Shown here: positions 34,479 to 43,448 of the stretch, one piece after another
Layout of the letters: every line of letters begins with the position of its first letter
How positions within the stretch are numbered: position 1 is the first letter of the stretch
NCBI GenBank assembly: GCA_014584705.1
Contig: JACTMJ010000021.1
Coordinates: 1 to 64,000 of the forward strand
DNA length: 64,000 nt
Direction of reading: 5' to 3'
Source: Acidobacteriota bacterium
Lineage (GTDB): Bacteria; Acidobacteriota; Terriglobia; Bryobacterales; Bryobacteraceae
Position numbers and translations under genes: made by a program
The notes under the pieces: generated by a model
Databases searched by the model: none
What the model was told of the DNA's origin: nothing
Seen by the model: only the letters and a program-made list of their open reading frames with translations

Positions 34479-35006
34479 TCAATCCCGGGCTGCCCGCGAA
34501 AAAGCCGCAATCCGCTCCACGCCGCCCTGTTCGGAGACGGCGTCGCGCAAGGTGGCGATCCGCTCGCCAAGCACGGGATGGCGCACATCGGGGGCGACTT
34601 CGGCCAGCGGCGCAAGAACGAAGAGCCGGTCCTGAAGGCGAGGATGAGGAACCGAGAGGCCAGGTTCGTCAATGACCGCGCCACCCCACAGCAACAGGTC
34701 AATATCGATCGTGCGGGGGCCGTTCCTGACGGTGCGGATGCGGCCCATCTCCCGCTCCACCGCGAGAACGGCCACCAGCAGCTCGCGGGGGGAGAGTGGC
34801 GTGCGCAGACGAACGGCGGCGTTCAGGAACCAGTCCTGATCCGCGAAACCCACCGGTTCCGTGCGGTAGAGGCTCGAGAGCGCTTCGATCCGCCCTAGGC
34901 TTTCCAGGCGACGGACCGCTTCGCGCAGGTTCGCGGCTTTATCGCCGACATTCGAACCCAGACCCAAATAGACCACCGTTCCGTCCGCAACTTGCCCCTC
35001 GCTCAT
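34479..35006 (-). CDS. folK: 2-amino-4-hydroxy-6-hydroxymethyldihydropteridine pyrophosphokinase
   Basis: A 175-residue HPPK that transfers pyrophosphate from ATP to 6-hydroxymethyl-dihydropterin in folate synthesis. Motifs: YLGLGSNVGDKAANLREAV at the start, SSLYRTEPVGFADQDWFLNA, and GPRTIDIDLLLWG with the metal-binding Asp pair. Length is normal. Its start overlaps the end of folB by four bases (ATGA), giving a tight folP-folB-folK operon with folP first. Confidence 0.95.
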   Translation of the reverse strand: MSEGQVADGTVVYLGLGSNVGDKAANLREAVRRLESLGRIEALSSLYRTEPVGFADQDWFLNAAVRLRTPLSPRELLVAVLAVEREMGRIRTVRNGPRTIDIDLLLWGGAVIDEPGLSVPHPRLQDRLFVLAPLAEVAPDVRHPVLGERIATLRDAVSEQGGVERIAAFSRAARD

Positions 35007-35362
35007 CGCCGCCGCTCCATCTCCACGCCCGCGGCACCCACACCCTTTTCGCGAAGCGCCGCCGGCTTACGCAGCAGAATACGCACGCTATCGGCGGAAA
35101 ACTCCGCCAGCACGGCCGCGCAAATCGCCTCGCCGAGCGTCTCGACCAGCACCCATTCGCGGCTGGCGACCACTTTTTCGAGCAAGGAAAGCACAGCCGC
35201 GTAATCGATGGTGTCGGCGACATTCTCCGAGATCGCGGGAGCCCGCAGACTCTTTGCGATTGCCAGATCCAGGACAATCTCCTGCGGATGCGCGCGCTCT
35301 TCCGGAGGAACGCCAATCCGGCATGAGAAACGAGCGTCAAAAAGATGAATGCGGTCTGTCAT
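35003..35362 (-). CDS. folB: Dihydroneopterin aldolase
   Basis: A 119-residue enzyme that converts dihydroneopterin to 6-hydroxymethyl-dihydropterin and glycolaldehyde. It begins MTDRIHLFDARFSCRIGVPP with the conserved Glu/Glu after it (PEERAHPQEIVLDL), then DTIDYAAVLSLLEKVV and the active-site region VETLGEAICAAVL. The start ATG 35362 has ggaggaagcacc upstream. It overlaps folP and folK by four bases on each side. Confidence 0.94.
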   Translation of the reverse strand: MTDRIHLFDARFSCRIGVPPEERAHPQEIVLDLAIAKSLRAPAISENVADTIDYAAVLSLLEKVVASREWVLVETLGEAICAAVLAEFSADSVRILLRKPAALREKGVGAAGVEMERRR

Positions 35363-36189
35363 GGTGCTTCCTCCGCCCTGGCGGCGCGGATGGCATCCAC
35401 CACGCGGAGCGCCCGTTTGCATGCGGCCACGTCATGCACGCGCAGCACGCTTGCCCCCTGCATCGCCGCCACCACGCAAGCGGCGATGGTGCCTTCCAGC
35501 CGCTGTTCGTCCGCAGTCGCCCCCGGTGTTTTGGCGAGAAACGATTTGCGGGAAGGCCCCAGCAGCAGCGGGTACCCCAGACCGGCAAACTCCCCCAAGC
35601 GGCCGAGAATCTCGAAGTTGTGCGCGGCGGTTTTGCCGAAGCCGATTCCGGGGTCGATGGCAATATCGCGGATGCCGGCCTGCCGCGCCTGCGACGCCTG
35701 CTCGCTGAGGTACGCGACAATGTCCTGGACGACATCGTTGTACCGCGGAGCCTGCTGCATTGTCTGCGGCGTGCCTTGCATGTGCATGATGACCACGGCG
35801 GCATCGTGGCGGGCCGCAACCCGCCGCATCGCGGGATCTCGCAATCCGCTTACATCATTCACAATCCGCGCGCCCGCCCGCAGGCATATATCGGCTACGG
35901 CGGGTTTCATGGTGTCGATCGAAATGGCCGCAACGCCTTCCTTTGACAGGGCCTCAATCACCGGCAGCACGCGGCACAGCTCCTCTTCCGCAGTCACGGA
36001 TTCGGAACCGGGGCGCGTGCTCTCACCCCCCACGTCCAGGATGTCCGCACCCTCTTCGGCCAACTGGCGCGCGTGGCGGAGGGCGCTCTCCGGGTCCAGG
36101 AAGCGGCCGCCGTCGGAAAAGGAATCCGGGGTCACGTTCACAATTCCCATCACCAGAGTATGCGCGGCTTGGAAGAGGGATGCAGTCAT
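35359..36189 (-). CDS. folP: Dihydropteroate synthase
   Basis: A 276-residue enzyme joining hydroxymethyl-dihydropterin pyrophosphate and p-aminobenzoate; it is the sulfonamide target. Signatures: MGIVNVTPDSFSDGGRF, DILDVGGESTRPGS, ISIDTMKPAVA, IVNDVSGL, IAIDPGIGFGKT and LLLGPSRKSFL. Length is typical. It is first in the folP-folB-folK operon and reads away from the PEP-CTERM gene, whose start is 227 bp further right. Confidence 0.95.
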   Translation of the reverse strand: MTASLFQAAHTLVMGIVNVTPDSFSDGGRFLDPESALRHARQLAEEGADILDVGGESTRPGSESVTAEEELCRVLPVIEALSKEGVAAISIDTMKPAVADICLRAGARIVNDVSGLRDPAMRRVAARHDAAVVIMHMQGTPQTMQQAPRYNDVVQDIVAYLSEQASQARQAGIRDIAIDPGIGFGKTAAHNFEILGRLGEFAGLGYPLLLGPSRKSFLAKTPGATADEQRLEGTIAACVVAAMQGASVLRVHDVAACKRALRVVDAIRAARAEEAP

Positions 36190-36416
36190 GAGCGGAGACG
36201 AAACTTCATCGTAGCGTGGCTGGCGGTGGAGAGAAATCCAGCCCGCTCTATCCGGTCTGTCTGGCCCGAGCGCGTGACGGCCAACGTCGTTTCATTTCGG
36301 AACATTTCCCTGCGTTCTTGAAATTTATCGAGATTTCCATTCCGGCTCCGCGACTATCTTCCCGAGCGCAGACATTTACTGCCGTCTCCCGACACTCAAC
36401 ATTTGGAGCCTATTCC

Positions 36417-37133
36417 ATGCATCGACGCTCTCTTGCTCTCCTCGCCCTCACTTTCCTCGTCGCGCTTGCGCCGGCGTATGGGGCATTTCTCAATGACGAT
36501 ATCGGCGGCACAACGGAACTGGTGGACTTCAACCAGTTCGATTCGGGCTACGCCACAATGACAAGCAATCCGGTTCAGGTCTTCCAGAATGGAGGATTCA
36601 CCGTCAGCATGAATACGCCAAACGCTGCCGATTCCGGACAAACCGTCATCTACGGCTTCGGCGGACCTGTCGACTACTATCTGGTGAACCAGACGCAGCC
36701 GGGCGACCCGGTGGCGTTGTCGGTCGAATTCAACCTTGCCGGCGGAACGGTCTCCTCCATCGGAATTCGATTGGCCACGTTCCAGAGTAACTTCCATACT
36801 CCCATCGTTCTGGAGATTTTCGACGCGAGCGAGGTACTGCTCGAGTCGCACGCGTTCAATGGGTGGGTTGGCTCAGGTTCCAGCCAACTCGATCCTGGGG
36901 GTTTCTTTGGATTTGAGATCGGCACCGCAAGCATCGCCAGGCTCCGAATCACGGGCGGAACCATTGAACTGGACGACCTTCGCTTCGGCGGCCTTTCAAC
37001 GGACGGAGGAGAACCTGACCCGGACCCCTCCGCCGTTCCCGAAGCCAGCACCTTCCTGCTCTGCGGGACTGCGCTCGGCCTGCTCTCACTGGCCGGCCGC
37101 TTCCGGCGGAAGGCAGGTTCGCCGAGGCAGTAG
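36417..37133 (+). CDS. PEP-CTERM sorting-domain protein
   Basis: A 238-residue exported protein. The signal peptide is MHRRSLALLALTFLVALAPA. The middle part is beta-rich and Gly/Ser/Thr-rich with no Cys or known enzyme domain, like a lectin or matrix protein. The C-terminus is a PEP-CTERM tail: VPEASTFLLCGTALGLLSLA then RFRRKA. Such proteins are processed by an exosortase and linked to exopolysaccharide. ATG 36417 is preceded by ttggagcctattcc. No exosortase gene is in the window. A strong terminator follows. Confidence 0.85.
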   Translation: MHRRSLALLALTFLVALAPAYGAFLNDDIGGTTELVDFNQFDSGYATMTSNPVQVFQNGGFTVSMNTPNAADSGQTVIYGFGGPVDYYLVNQTQPGDPVALSVEFNLAGGTVSSIGIRLATFQSNFHTPIVLEIFDASEVLLESHAFNGWVGSGSSQLDPGGFFGFEIGTASIARLRITGGTIELDDLRFGGLSTDGGEPDPDPSAVPEASTFLLCGTALGLLSLAGRFRRKAGSPRQ

Positions 37134-37226
37134 GCAACAAGTTCTCCACGGCGAGGCGATCTTCCAGCCAACTCGATGGCCTCACCGATGCTCTGCCGCC
37201 AAGGGGCGGCCCATCCCCAACGAACC

Positions 37227-37265
37227 AGCACCCGCGCCTGCCTCCAGCGCGGGTGCTTGCGTTTT
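37227..37265 (+). terminator. Rho-independent terminator
   Basis: agcacccgcgc and gcgcgggtgct make an 11-bp perfect stem with a 9-nt loop, followed by tgcgtttt. It sits about 95 bp after the PEP-CTERM gene stop. Confidence 0.8.
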
Positions 37266-37364
37266 CAGTCTAAGGTGGTAGCGGCCAAATGAGCCGATTC
37301 GCGGCGGACCCTTTGATGGTGAATGCTAACCCCAAGCTGGCCGCGAGTTGGGCGAATATTCCAT

Positions 37365-37700
37365 GTGAACATCAGCGCATTCCAGCCTTTCTGGAAGGTG
37401 CATTTTCACTATTCGAGGATGTTTGCTTCCGCGCGAGGCGCACGCTGGCCCATCTGGAAACGCCTCATCTACACCGGAGGAGCGGGGCTGATCTCTCTGG
37501 TGCGGCTGAAGCGGCACTGGCCGGACATCCGGCGCGTCACGCCCCCCCGATGCACGCGGCACGGCCTTCTGGGCGCTTCTCACGCTCGGCCTGGCGAGCG
37601 CGGCCGCGGGCGCATCTACTGGCTCGAATTCCACCGGGCGCGGTATCTGGCCGGGAACGATTCGGTCCCGGACTCCGTGTTTCTCGGGTGCGCGCCGTAA
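37365..37700 (+). pseudogene. Remnant of a family-2 glycosyltransferase C-terminus
   Basis: One frame reads FWKVHFHYSRMFASARGARW and WPIWKRLIYTGGAGLISLV, similar to the membrane-proximal tail of GT2 enzymes. At about 37545 the similarity shifts to another frame (TAFWALLTLGLASAAAG) and then back (IYWLEFHRARYLAGND), so at least two frameshifts are implied. The N-terminal catalytic part is missing. It ends against the sulfatase stop codon and probably has no function. The assignment rests on pattern memory only. Confidence 0.45.
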
Positions 37701-39236
37701 TCAGCGCGTGCGCCCGTCCTTCACCACCTTGTCCAGTTGCGCTGCGAGGCGCTTCACCACCTCCGGATGCCGCGGCGCGATGTTATTGCGCTCGCCGGGG
37801 TCGTTCTCCAGGTCGTAGAGCTCCTGCGGGGCGTTCGCCGGCCGGTTGCCTCCGTTCCAGAACAGCGCGCCGGACGCCCGGCCCCCGCCGGGAATGTATT
37901 TCCATTTCCCTTCACGAATCGCCAGGATGTTGGCGTGCTCCACGACGTGCGAACGGCTTTCGTTGGAATCGCCCAGGATCGTCCGGATGTGATCGAGGCT
38001 GTCCGGACCGGCCGCGGCCGGGATCGCCGTGCCGGTGAGAGCCGCGAAGCTGGCCAGCAGATCCACCTGGCTGACGATCGCATCGGACACGCCGGGCTTC
38101 ACCCGGTTGGGCCAATACACGATGAACGGAATGCGGGTGCCCCCTTCGTAAATGCTGTATTTGCCCCCGCGCAGCGGACCGGACGGCTGGTGACCGTTCA
38201 GGTCTTCGAACGCGCCGTCTTCATAGCCGTCGTCGACCACGGGGCCGTTATCGCTGGTGAAAATCAGCAGCGTATTCTCCGCGATGTCGTTACGGTCAAT
38301 CGCGGCGAGAATCTCGCCGACGCACCAATCGAACTGCACCGTGGAATCGCAGCGGATGCCGCACTCGCTTTTGCCCACGAAGCGGGTGTTCGGCGCGCGC
38401 GGCACGTGAATATCGCTGGTTGCGAAATAGAGGAAGAAGGGCTTCTCCTTGTTGGCATGCGCGTCGATGAATGCCGACGCCTTGCGGGTGATCGTGTCGG
38501 CGATGCCCTCGTCCGTCCAGCGCGCGGTGTGGCCGCCTTTCATATAGCCGATGCGACTGATGCCGTTCACGACGGTCATGTCGTGGCCGTGCGAGGGGTG
38601 CCAGCGCAACATTCCGGGGTTCCCCGCCCCGGTGGGCTCGCCGGGAATCGGCTTGTCGTACTGGACGGTGATCGGATCCTTCGGATCGAGGCCCACGACG
38701 CGATCGTTTTCGACGTAGACGCAGGGCGTGCGGTCCGCCGTGGCCGGCATCAGAAAGGAATAGTCGAAACCGATTTCCGCCGGGCCGGGCTTGATGACGC
38801 CGTTCCAATCGACGTTGCCCGTCCCCAGGCCGAGGTGCCACTTGCCGACCGCACCGGTCGCGTAGCCGCCCCCCTTGAGCACGGAGGCGATGGTGGGCTG
38901 CCCCGGCGTAATCAGCAGCGGGGCATCTCCAGGGAGAACGCCGGATCCTTCTTTGCGGAACGCGTAGCGGCCGGTGAGCAGAGAGTAGCGCGTGGGCGTG
39001 CAGGTGGCCGAGGAGCAATACGCATTCGTGAAGCGCAGGCTGCGCGAAGCGAGCCGGTCCAGATTGGGCGTCTTCACTTTGGTTGCGCCGTAAGGGCCGG
39101 TGTCTCCGTAGCCGAGGTCATCGGCCAGAATCACGATGATATTGGGCTTCGCGGCCGGGGTTTGCGCGGCGGCTCTGTAAGCGAAAACGGAGGCTGAGGC
39201 GCCCCCGGCCATCCGTAAGAAGGTGCGGCGTTCCAT
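37701..39236 (-). CDS. Tat-exported sulfatase
   Basis: A 511-residue arylsulfatase-type enzyme. The N-terminus has a twin-arginine signal (ERRTFLRMAGGASAS). Metal-binding Asp39-Asp40 are in VILADDLGYGD. The formylglycine motif is CTPTR with Cys79, followed by YSLLTGRY. Other sites: GKWHLG, FFLYFATSDIHVPR and FTSDNGPV. It cleaves sulfate esters, most likely on polysaccharides, and needs a formylglycine-generating enzyme that is not in the window. ATG 39236 has ggagggcaatc upstream; the frame reaches 39359 without support. Confidence 0.92.
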   Translation of the reverse strand: MERRTFLRMAGGASASVFAYRAAAQTPAAKPNIIVILADDLGYGDTGPYGATKVKTPNLDRLASRSLRFTNAYCSSATCTPTRYSLLTGRYAFRKEGSGVLPGDAPLLITPGQPTIASVLKGGGYATGAVGKWHLGLGTGNVDWNGVIKPGPAEIGFDYSFLMPATADRTPCVYVENDRVVGLDPKDPITVQYDKPIPGEPTGAGNPGMLRWHPSHGHDMTVVNGISRIGYMKGGHTARWTDEGIADTITRKASAFIDAHANKEKPFFLYFATSDIHVPRAPNTRFVGKSECGIRCDSTVQFDWCVGEILAAIDRNDIAENTLLIFTSDNGPVVDDGYEDGAFEDLNGHQPSGPLRGGKYSIYEGGTRIPFIVYWPNRVKPGVSDAIVSQVDLLASFAALTGTAIPAAAGPDSLDHIRTILGDSNESRSHVVEHANILAIREGKWKYIPGGGRASGALFWNGGNRPANAPQELYDLENDPGERNNIAPRHPEVVKRLAAQLDKVVKDGRTR

Positions 39237-39335
39237 GATTGCCCTCCATCTTGTCATAAGTCGCGCGGCGCTGAGTTCTCTTTCCGCGCGCGCCAGTTCA
39301 CTTCCCGCTTCGCGTTGAGGAATAATAGCGAAGTG

Positions 39336-40325
39336 ATGCAGCCAATACATATCATGCATGCGCTCCTGCTTGCGGGAGCCTTATTTGCGAATACAACCTT
39401 GGGGAGTGCGGCGGTGAAAGTAGAGAAGACGGCGTATGACGGCTGGCCTAACTGCTACCGGGTCTCGAACGGAGAGATTGAGCTGATTGCCACCACCGAC
39501 ATCGGCCCGCGCATTATGCGTTTCGGCTACGTGGGGGGCAAGAACTTTTTCGCGGAGTTTGCCGCCGAACTCGGCAAGAGCGGAGAGGACAAGTGGCTGG
39601 CGCGCGGAGGACACCGCCTTTGGAAAGCACCGGAAGACAGCGTGCTCACCTACGCTCTCGATAACGGTCCGGTGCAGGTAACGGTGCTCGCGGACGGGCT
39701 CACGCTGACGCAGCCCGTTGAGCCGGAGACGGGTCTCCAAAAGCAGATTACCGTGCGGATGGCTCCGACGGGCACTGATGTCACGCTGGTTCATCGCATC
39801 ACGAACACGAGCGGCTGGGCGGTGACATTCGCGCCCTGGGCGCTCACGATGATGGCCCCCGGCGGCACCGCATTCACGGGCTTCCCGCCGCGCGGTAGCC
39901 ACCCGGAGGTGCTGGAACCCACCAATCCGCTGGTTATGTGGGCCTATACGAACCTGGCCGACCCCCGCTGGAAGTTTACGTTCAAGTACATGAGCCTGCG
40001 ACAGGACCCGAACAACGCGGAACCGCAGAAGCTGGGACTGTTCAACCCCCAGACCTGGGGCGCGTATCTGCTTGGGAACGAACTGTTCGTGAAGCGGTAT
40101 GAAGCCGACGCAAACGCCGAGTATCCCGACTTCGGCTGCTCCTTCGAGACCTTCACCAACGATGTATTCCTGGAACTCGAAACCGTCGGTCCGCTGAGTA
40201 CCGTCGCACCCGCCGAGTTTGTGGACCACGTGGAAACCTGGACGCTGCGCAAGGGCGTTTCGATTCCCGAGATCAGCGATGCCGCCCTGGACCGGGTCTT
40301 TGAACCGATCCTGAACCGGCCCTGA
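39336..40325 (+). CDS. Secreted galactose-mutarotase-like protein
   Basis: A 329-residue protein with a signal peptide (HALLLAGALFANTTLGSA). The mature region follows a beta-sandwich pattern of the aldose-1-epimerase/DUF4380 kind: NGEIELIATTDIGPRIMRFGYVG at the start, then TLVHRITNTSGWAVTFAPWA and WGAYLLGNELFVKRYEADA. Without the usual His pair in a clear mutarotase motif the enzyme activity is doubtful. Start codons at 39336 or 39354 are both possible; a TTG at 39315 is less likely. It is divergent from the sulfatase, which suggests a shared glycan theme. Confidence 0.75.
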   Translation: MQPIHIMHALLLAGALFANTTLGSAAVKVEKTAYDGWPNCYRVSNGEIELIATTDIGPRIMRFGYVGGKNFFAEFAAELGKSGEDKWLARGGHRLWKAPEDSVLTYALDNGPVQVTVLADGLTLTQPVEPETGLQKQITVRMAPTGTDVTLVHRITNTSGWAVTFAPWALTMMAPGGTAFTGFPPRGSHPEVLEPTNPLVMWAYTNLADPRWKFTFKYMSLRQDPNNAEPQKLGLFNPQTWGAYLLGNELFVKRYEADANAEYPDFGCSFETFTNDVFLELETVGPLSTVAPAEFVDHVETWTLRKGVSIPEISDAALDRVFEPILNRP

Positions 40326-40472
40326 CAGGAAGCGATTCGCCGAGGATTCGCGCAAGGCAACTGAAACCCACGCTGGCACACAGCCATCGAGGGTATAGGC
40401 GGTTCCACGCAAATGCGAAGGCGTTGTACCGCCCTTTCGGACACAATAGGTATTTAGGAGGTTTTCTATCGA

Positions 40473-41105
40473 ATGCGCCGACTACTTTCCGCACTCATCT
40501 TCATCGCGTTTTCGCTGGCCGGGCAATATGCCGTGAAACCGGAGACACAAATGCCCGCGGGCGTACCGGATGCGGTCAAGCCGCTGCTGAAGCCGGAGGG
40601 GCAATCGATCTTCCAAGGCGATACCAAGTTGATGAGCCTGTTCTATGTGGCCAAGGTCGCACCCGGCTCGAATACTGAAATGAACGTGACCAACACCGAT
40701 ATCGCACACGGCACGCTGCTGGGCGTCGCGAGCTTTCCCGCCGACTATCAGGATCGTCGCGGCAACGCGATTAAAGCGGGAACCTACCTGCTGCGCCTGA
40801 GCTTTTTTCCGATCAATGGCGCGCACCAGGGCATCGAACCGCAGAGGGATTTTCTGATCCTCACGAAACCCTCAATCGATACGGACCCGGCGGCCCAGCC
40901 GGACTTCAAGGCGCTGATGGAAACGGCGATCAAGAGCGCAACGGCGCCCCACCCCATGACGCTGAGCTGCTGGAAGAACGACTTTGATCAGGCTCCCGGA
41001 CTTGTGAAGGAAGGCGAGGGAGACCACACCTCCTGGGTGCTCTACACGACGATCGGCGATAAGAAGCTTGGCATCATCGTTGTGGGCAAGCACGTGGAGG
41101 GTTAA
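40473..41105 (+). CDS. Secreted protein of unknown function
   Basis: A 210-residue protein with a signal peptide (MRRLLSALIFIAFSLAGQYA). The mature part includes LLGVASFPADYQDRRGNAIKAG and KAGTYLLRLSFFPINGAHQG, a beta-strand pattern similar to DUF2911-like proteins, though I cannot assign it. SCWKNDFDQAPG holds one Cys and one Trp that may be part of a site. The start has taggaggttttctatcga upstream. A very strong terminator follows the stop. Confidence 0.7.
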   Translation: MRRLLSALIFIAFSLAGQYAVKPETQMPAGVPDAVKPLLKPEGQSIFQGDTKLMSLFYVAKVAPGSNTEMNVTNTDIAHGTLLGVASFPADYQDRRGNAIKAGTYLLRLSFFPINGAHQGIEPQRDFLILTKPSIDTDPAAQPDFKALMETAIKSATAPHPMTLSCWKNDFDQAPGLVKEGEGDHTSWVLYTTIGDKKLGIIVVGKHVEG

Positions 41106-41124
41106 GGCGACCCGCGGATAGGCG

Positions 41125-41165
41125 AAAGGGGCGTCGTGCCGGCCACGACGCCCCTTTTGTATTTT
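41125..41165 (+). terminator. Rho-independent terminator
   Basis: aaaggggcgtcgtg and cacgacgccccttt form a 14-bp stem with a 5-nt loop, followed by tgtatttt. It can serve the rightward gene at 40473..41105 and also lies downstream of trxB, which reads toward it. Confidence 0.85.
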
Positions 41166-41200
41166 CCCGCTTCCGGCCGTGTTTCCGGCGTGAATGCACG

Positions 41201-42127
41201 TCAGTAGACGCCCTGCTCCTCCAGCCAGCGTTCGGCCTCAATCGCCGCCATGCATCCGGCACCCGCCGCGGTAATTGCCTGCCGGTAGACTTTATCCTGC
41301 ACGTCTCCGGCATGGAAGACACCGTCAATGTTGGTCCGCGCGCCGCCGTGCGAAACGATATAGCCCTCGCTATCGAGATCAAGCTGGGAAACAAACGGCT
41401 TGGTATTGGGGATGTGCCCGATTGCGATAAACAGGCCGTCGATGGGATACAGGGTGACTTCGCCCGTTACGACGTTCTTCAGTTTGACGCCGGTGACGTG
41501 GCCTTCCGCCACGTCGAGGACATCTTCGACCACGCTGTTCGTGATGATCTCGATTTTCGGGTTGGCCCGTGCCCGATCCAGCATGATCCGGGAGGCGCGG
41601 AAATCTTCGCGCCGGTGTACAAGCCGGACGCGCTCGGCGAACTTCGTGAGGAAGTTCGCTTCTTCCATTGCGGTATCGCCGCCGCCGATCACCATCACTT
41701 CCTTGCCCCGGTAGAAGAACCCGTCGCAGGTGGCGCAGGAACTCACGCCGTGGCCGATCAGGATCTGTTCGGAGGGCAAATGGAGCCAGCGCGCCGACGC
41801 TCCCGAGGCGATAATCAGCGATTGCGCCTCAATCCACTCGCCGTCGATGTTCAGGCGGAAGGGCCGCTGGCGGAGGTCAGCCTCGATCACGGTTCCATGG
41901 CGGAACTCCGCCCCGAAGCGCTCGGCCTGCTTCTTCATGTTTTCGACGAGTTCCGGCCCCATGACGCCGTGAACGAAGCCGGGGAAATTCTCGACTTCGG
42001 TGGTGAGAGAAAGCTGTCCGCCGGGCTCATGTCCGGCCACCACGAGCGGGTTCAGATTCGCCCGCGCCGTATAGATTGCCGCCGTATTTCCGGCGCATCC
42101 GGAACCAATAATCACAACTTTACGCAT
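41201..42127 (-). CDS. trxB: Thioredoxin reductase
   Basis: A 308-residue flavoprotein that passes electrons from NADPH to thioredoxin. The FAD loop is GSGCAGNTAA, the NADPH loop is GGGDTAMEEA, and the redox centre is CATC at Cys131 and Cys134. GLFIAIGHIPNT and the closing GVFHAGDVQD block are intact. Length is standard for the low-molecular-weight type. It is separated by 144 bp from flgL, read in the same direction. Confidence 0.95.
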   Translation of the reverse strand: MRKVVIIGSGCAGNTAAIYTARANLNPLVVAGHEPGGQLSLTTEVENFPGFVHGVMGPELVENMKKQAERFGAEFRHGTVIEADLRQRPFRLNIDGEWIEAQSLIIASGASARWLHLPSEQILIGHGVSSCATCDGFFYRGKEVMVIGGGDTAMEEANFLTKFAERVRLVHRREDFRASRIMLDRARANPKIEIITNSVVEDVLDVAEGHVTGVKLKNVVTGEVTLYPIDGLFIAIGHIPNTKPFVSQLDLDSEGYIVSHGGARTNIDGVFHAGDVQDKVYRQAITAAGAGCMAAIEAERWLEEQGVY

Positions 42128-42271
42128 GCCATTAAGGATGCTACCACGGCAGCCAAAGTGACCGCTTCGGATCGGGCGAGGACGGCGCTTCCCGGGACGG
42201 TGGCGGGGAGCGGGGGGCCGCCGGGTCGCGGAAGACTACAAGGGAGGATGGGGCGCGGGTCGGCCCCGTAC

Positions 42272-43354
42272 TCAGCCAATGTAATCGAAGAGACTGCGCT
42301 GCGAGTTTGTAGAGCGCGCCTTGAAGGCGGCGTCGATATGGACCTGCCCCTGCTGGAGATCCGTGATTGCCTCCACCATATCCGCGTCGCGAACTTCCTT
42401 TAGCTCGGAGCGCAGTTGCAGCGTGAGCTTGTTGGCGTAGTCAATGCCATCAAGGACGCGGTTCATGGCCCCGCCGTAGAAGGCCGATTTCCGGCTCAGA
42501 TGGTCAGCCGATTGCTTGACGAGGGAGAGCGATTCTCGCAGGAACTGCTGGTAGTCTTCCTGGGTGGCGAAGTTTTCCACGGGCGCGGCGAGGGCGAAGC
42601 GGAGCCGGTTGAGCGCGTAGAAGACGTTGTTCGCGGAGGGCTCCGCGGGGTTTGTTTCGTTGCGTTCATCGAAGATTTCAACGGCGGAGATGGCGACGCG
42701 GAAGGTGTAGCCGGCCGGATGCGTGATCTCCCGGTTGGCATTCACGGACAGAATGCCGTCCACTTCCTCCGTCCCGGTATAGCCGTTTATGGGCGCGGGA
42801 TTGCTGAAGACGGGCAGGTTGTTCGATGCGTAGCTCCAGGGAGCGGAGGGCGCGGGGAGCGGATTGCCTTCGGCATCGGTAACCGGAAGCACCGGGTCTC
42901 CGGCGCGGCTGATCTCGGGATAGAGCGGCACGTTCTCGCGGTCTCCGCTGAAAATGAAGCGGTTACTGACAACCGTGCGACTGAGCGCCACCATTTGCTC
43001 GTGGATGTTCGCCGCCTGATCGGAGATCGTCAGTCGCATATCGGCGGAGGTGGTTCCGGTGGCGCCCTGCGTGGCCAGCGAGACCGCCTTATCCATCAGC
43101 TTCATCCCCTGCTGCATCACCTGCTCGGCGGTTTCGAGTTCGGCGCGCTGCTCGGCCAGCAGCCGCAGGGATTGGTCAATCTGTTGCAATCCGGTCTGGA
43201 TGCGAAACAGGCTGCTCATCTTATCGGGCGCATCGGAAGGCTTGGTAAGCTTCAGCCCGGAATTGATCTGGTCGTTCGCGCGCGCCACCTTCTTCTGGGT
43301 TCGCCCCACATCGAGCAGGAAGCGCTGTGTCTGGGCGTCAATTCCGCGTATCAT
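42272..43354 (-). CDS. flgL: Flagellar hook-associated protein 3
   Basis: A 360-residue hook-filament junction protein. The N-terminal D0/D1 helices (MIRGIDAQTQRFLLDVGRTQ, then GLKLTKPSDAPD) and the C-terminal D0 helix (DMVEAITDLQQGQVHIDAAF) are conserved as in flagellin-like axial proteins. The middle (130-250) is variable. It is exported by the flagellar type III apparatus. It lies 94 bp downstream of flgK in a leftward flgM-flgN-flgK-flgL set. Confidence 0.93.
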   Translation of the reverse strand: MIRGIDAQTQRFLLDVGRTQKKVARANDQINSGLKLTKPSDAPDKMSSLFRIQTGLQQIDQSLRLLAEQRAELETAEQVMQQGMKLMDKAVSLATQGATGTTSADMRLTISDQAANIHEQMVALSRTVVSNRFIFSGDRENVPLYPEISRAGDPVLPVTDAEGNPLPAPSAPWSYASNNLPVFSNPAPINGYTGTEEVDGILSVNANREITHPAGYTFRVAISAVEIFDERNETNPAEPSANNVFYALNRLRFALAAPVENFATQEDYQQFLRESLSLVKQSADHLSRKSAFYGGAMNRVLDGIDYANKLTLQLRSELKEVRDADMVEAITDLQQGQVHIDAAFKARSTNSQRSLFDYIG

Positions 43355-43448
43355 TCCGTTCCGCTCCTTCCGTTGCCGTGAAATTGCCGCCGCCGCGCCC
43401 GGAAACGCTCCTCGCGGTGCGGGCTGCCGGTTGTCTTCGACAGTATCC

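Noticed and set aside
37737..39197. 486-codon plus-strand open frame opposite the sulfatase
   Set aside because: The sulfatase CTPTR and metal motifs are decisive; the antisense frame lacks a start site and domain.
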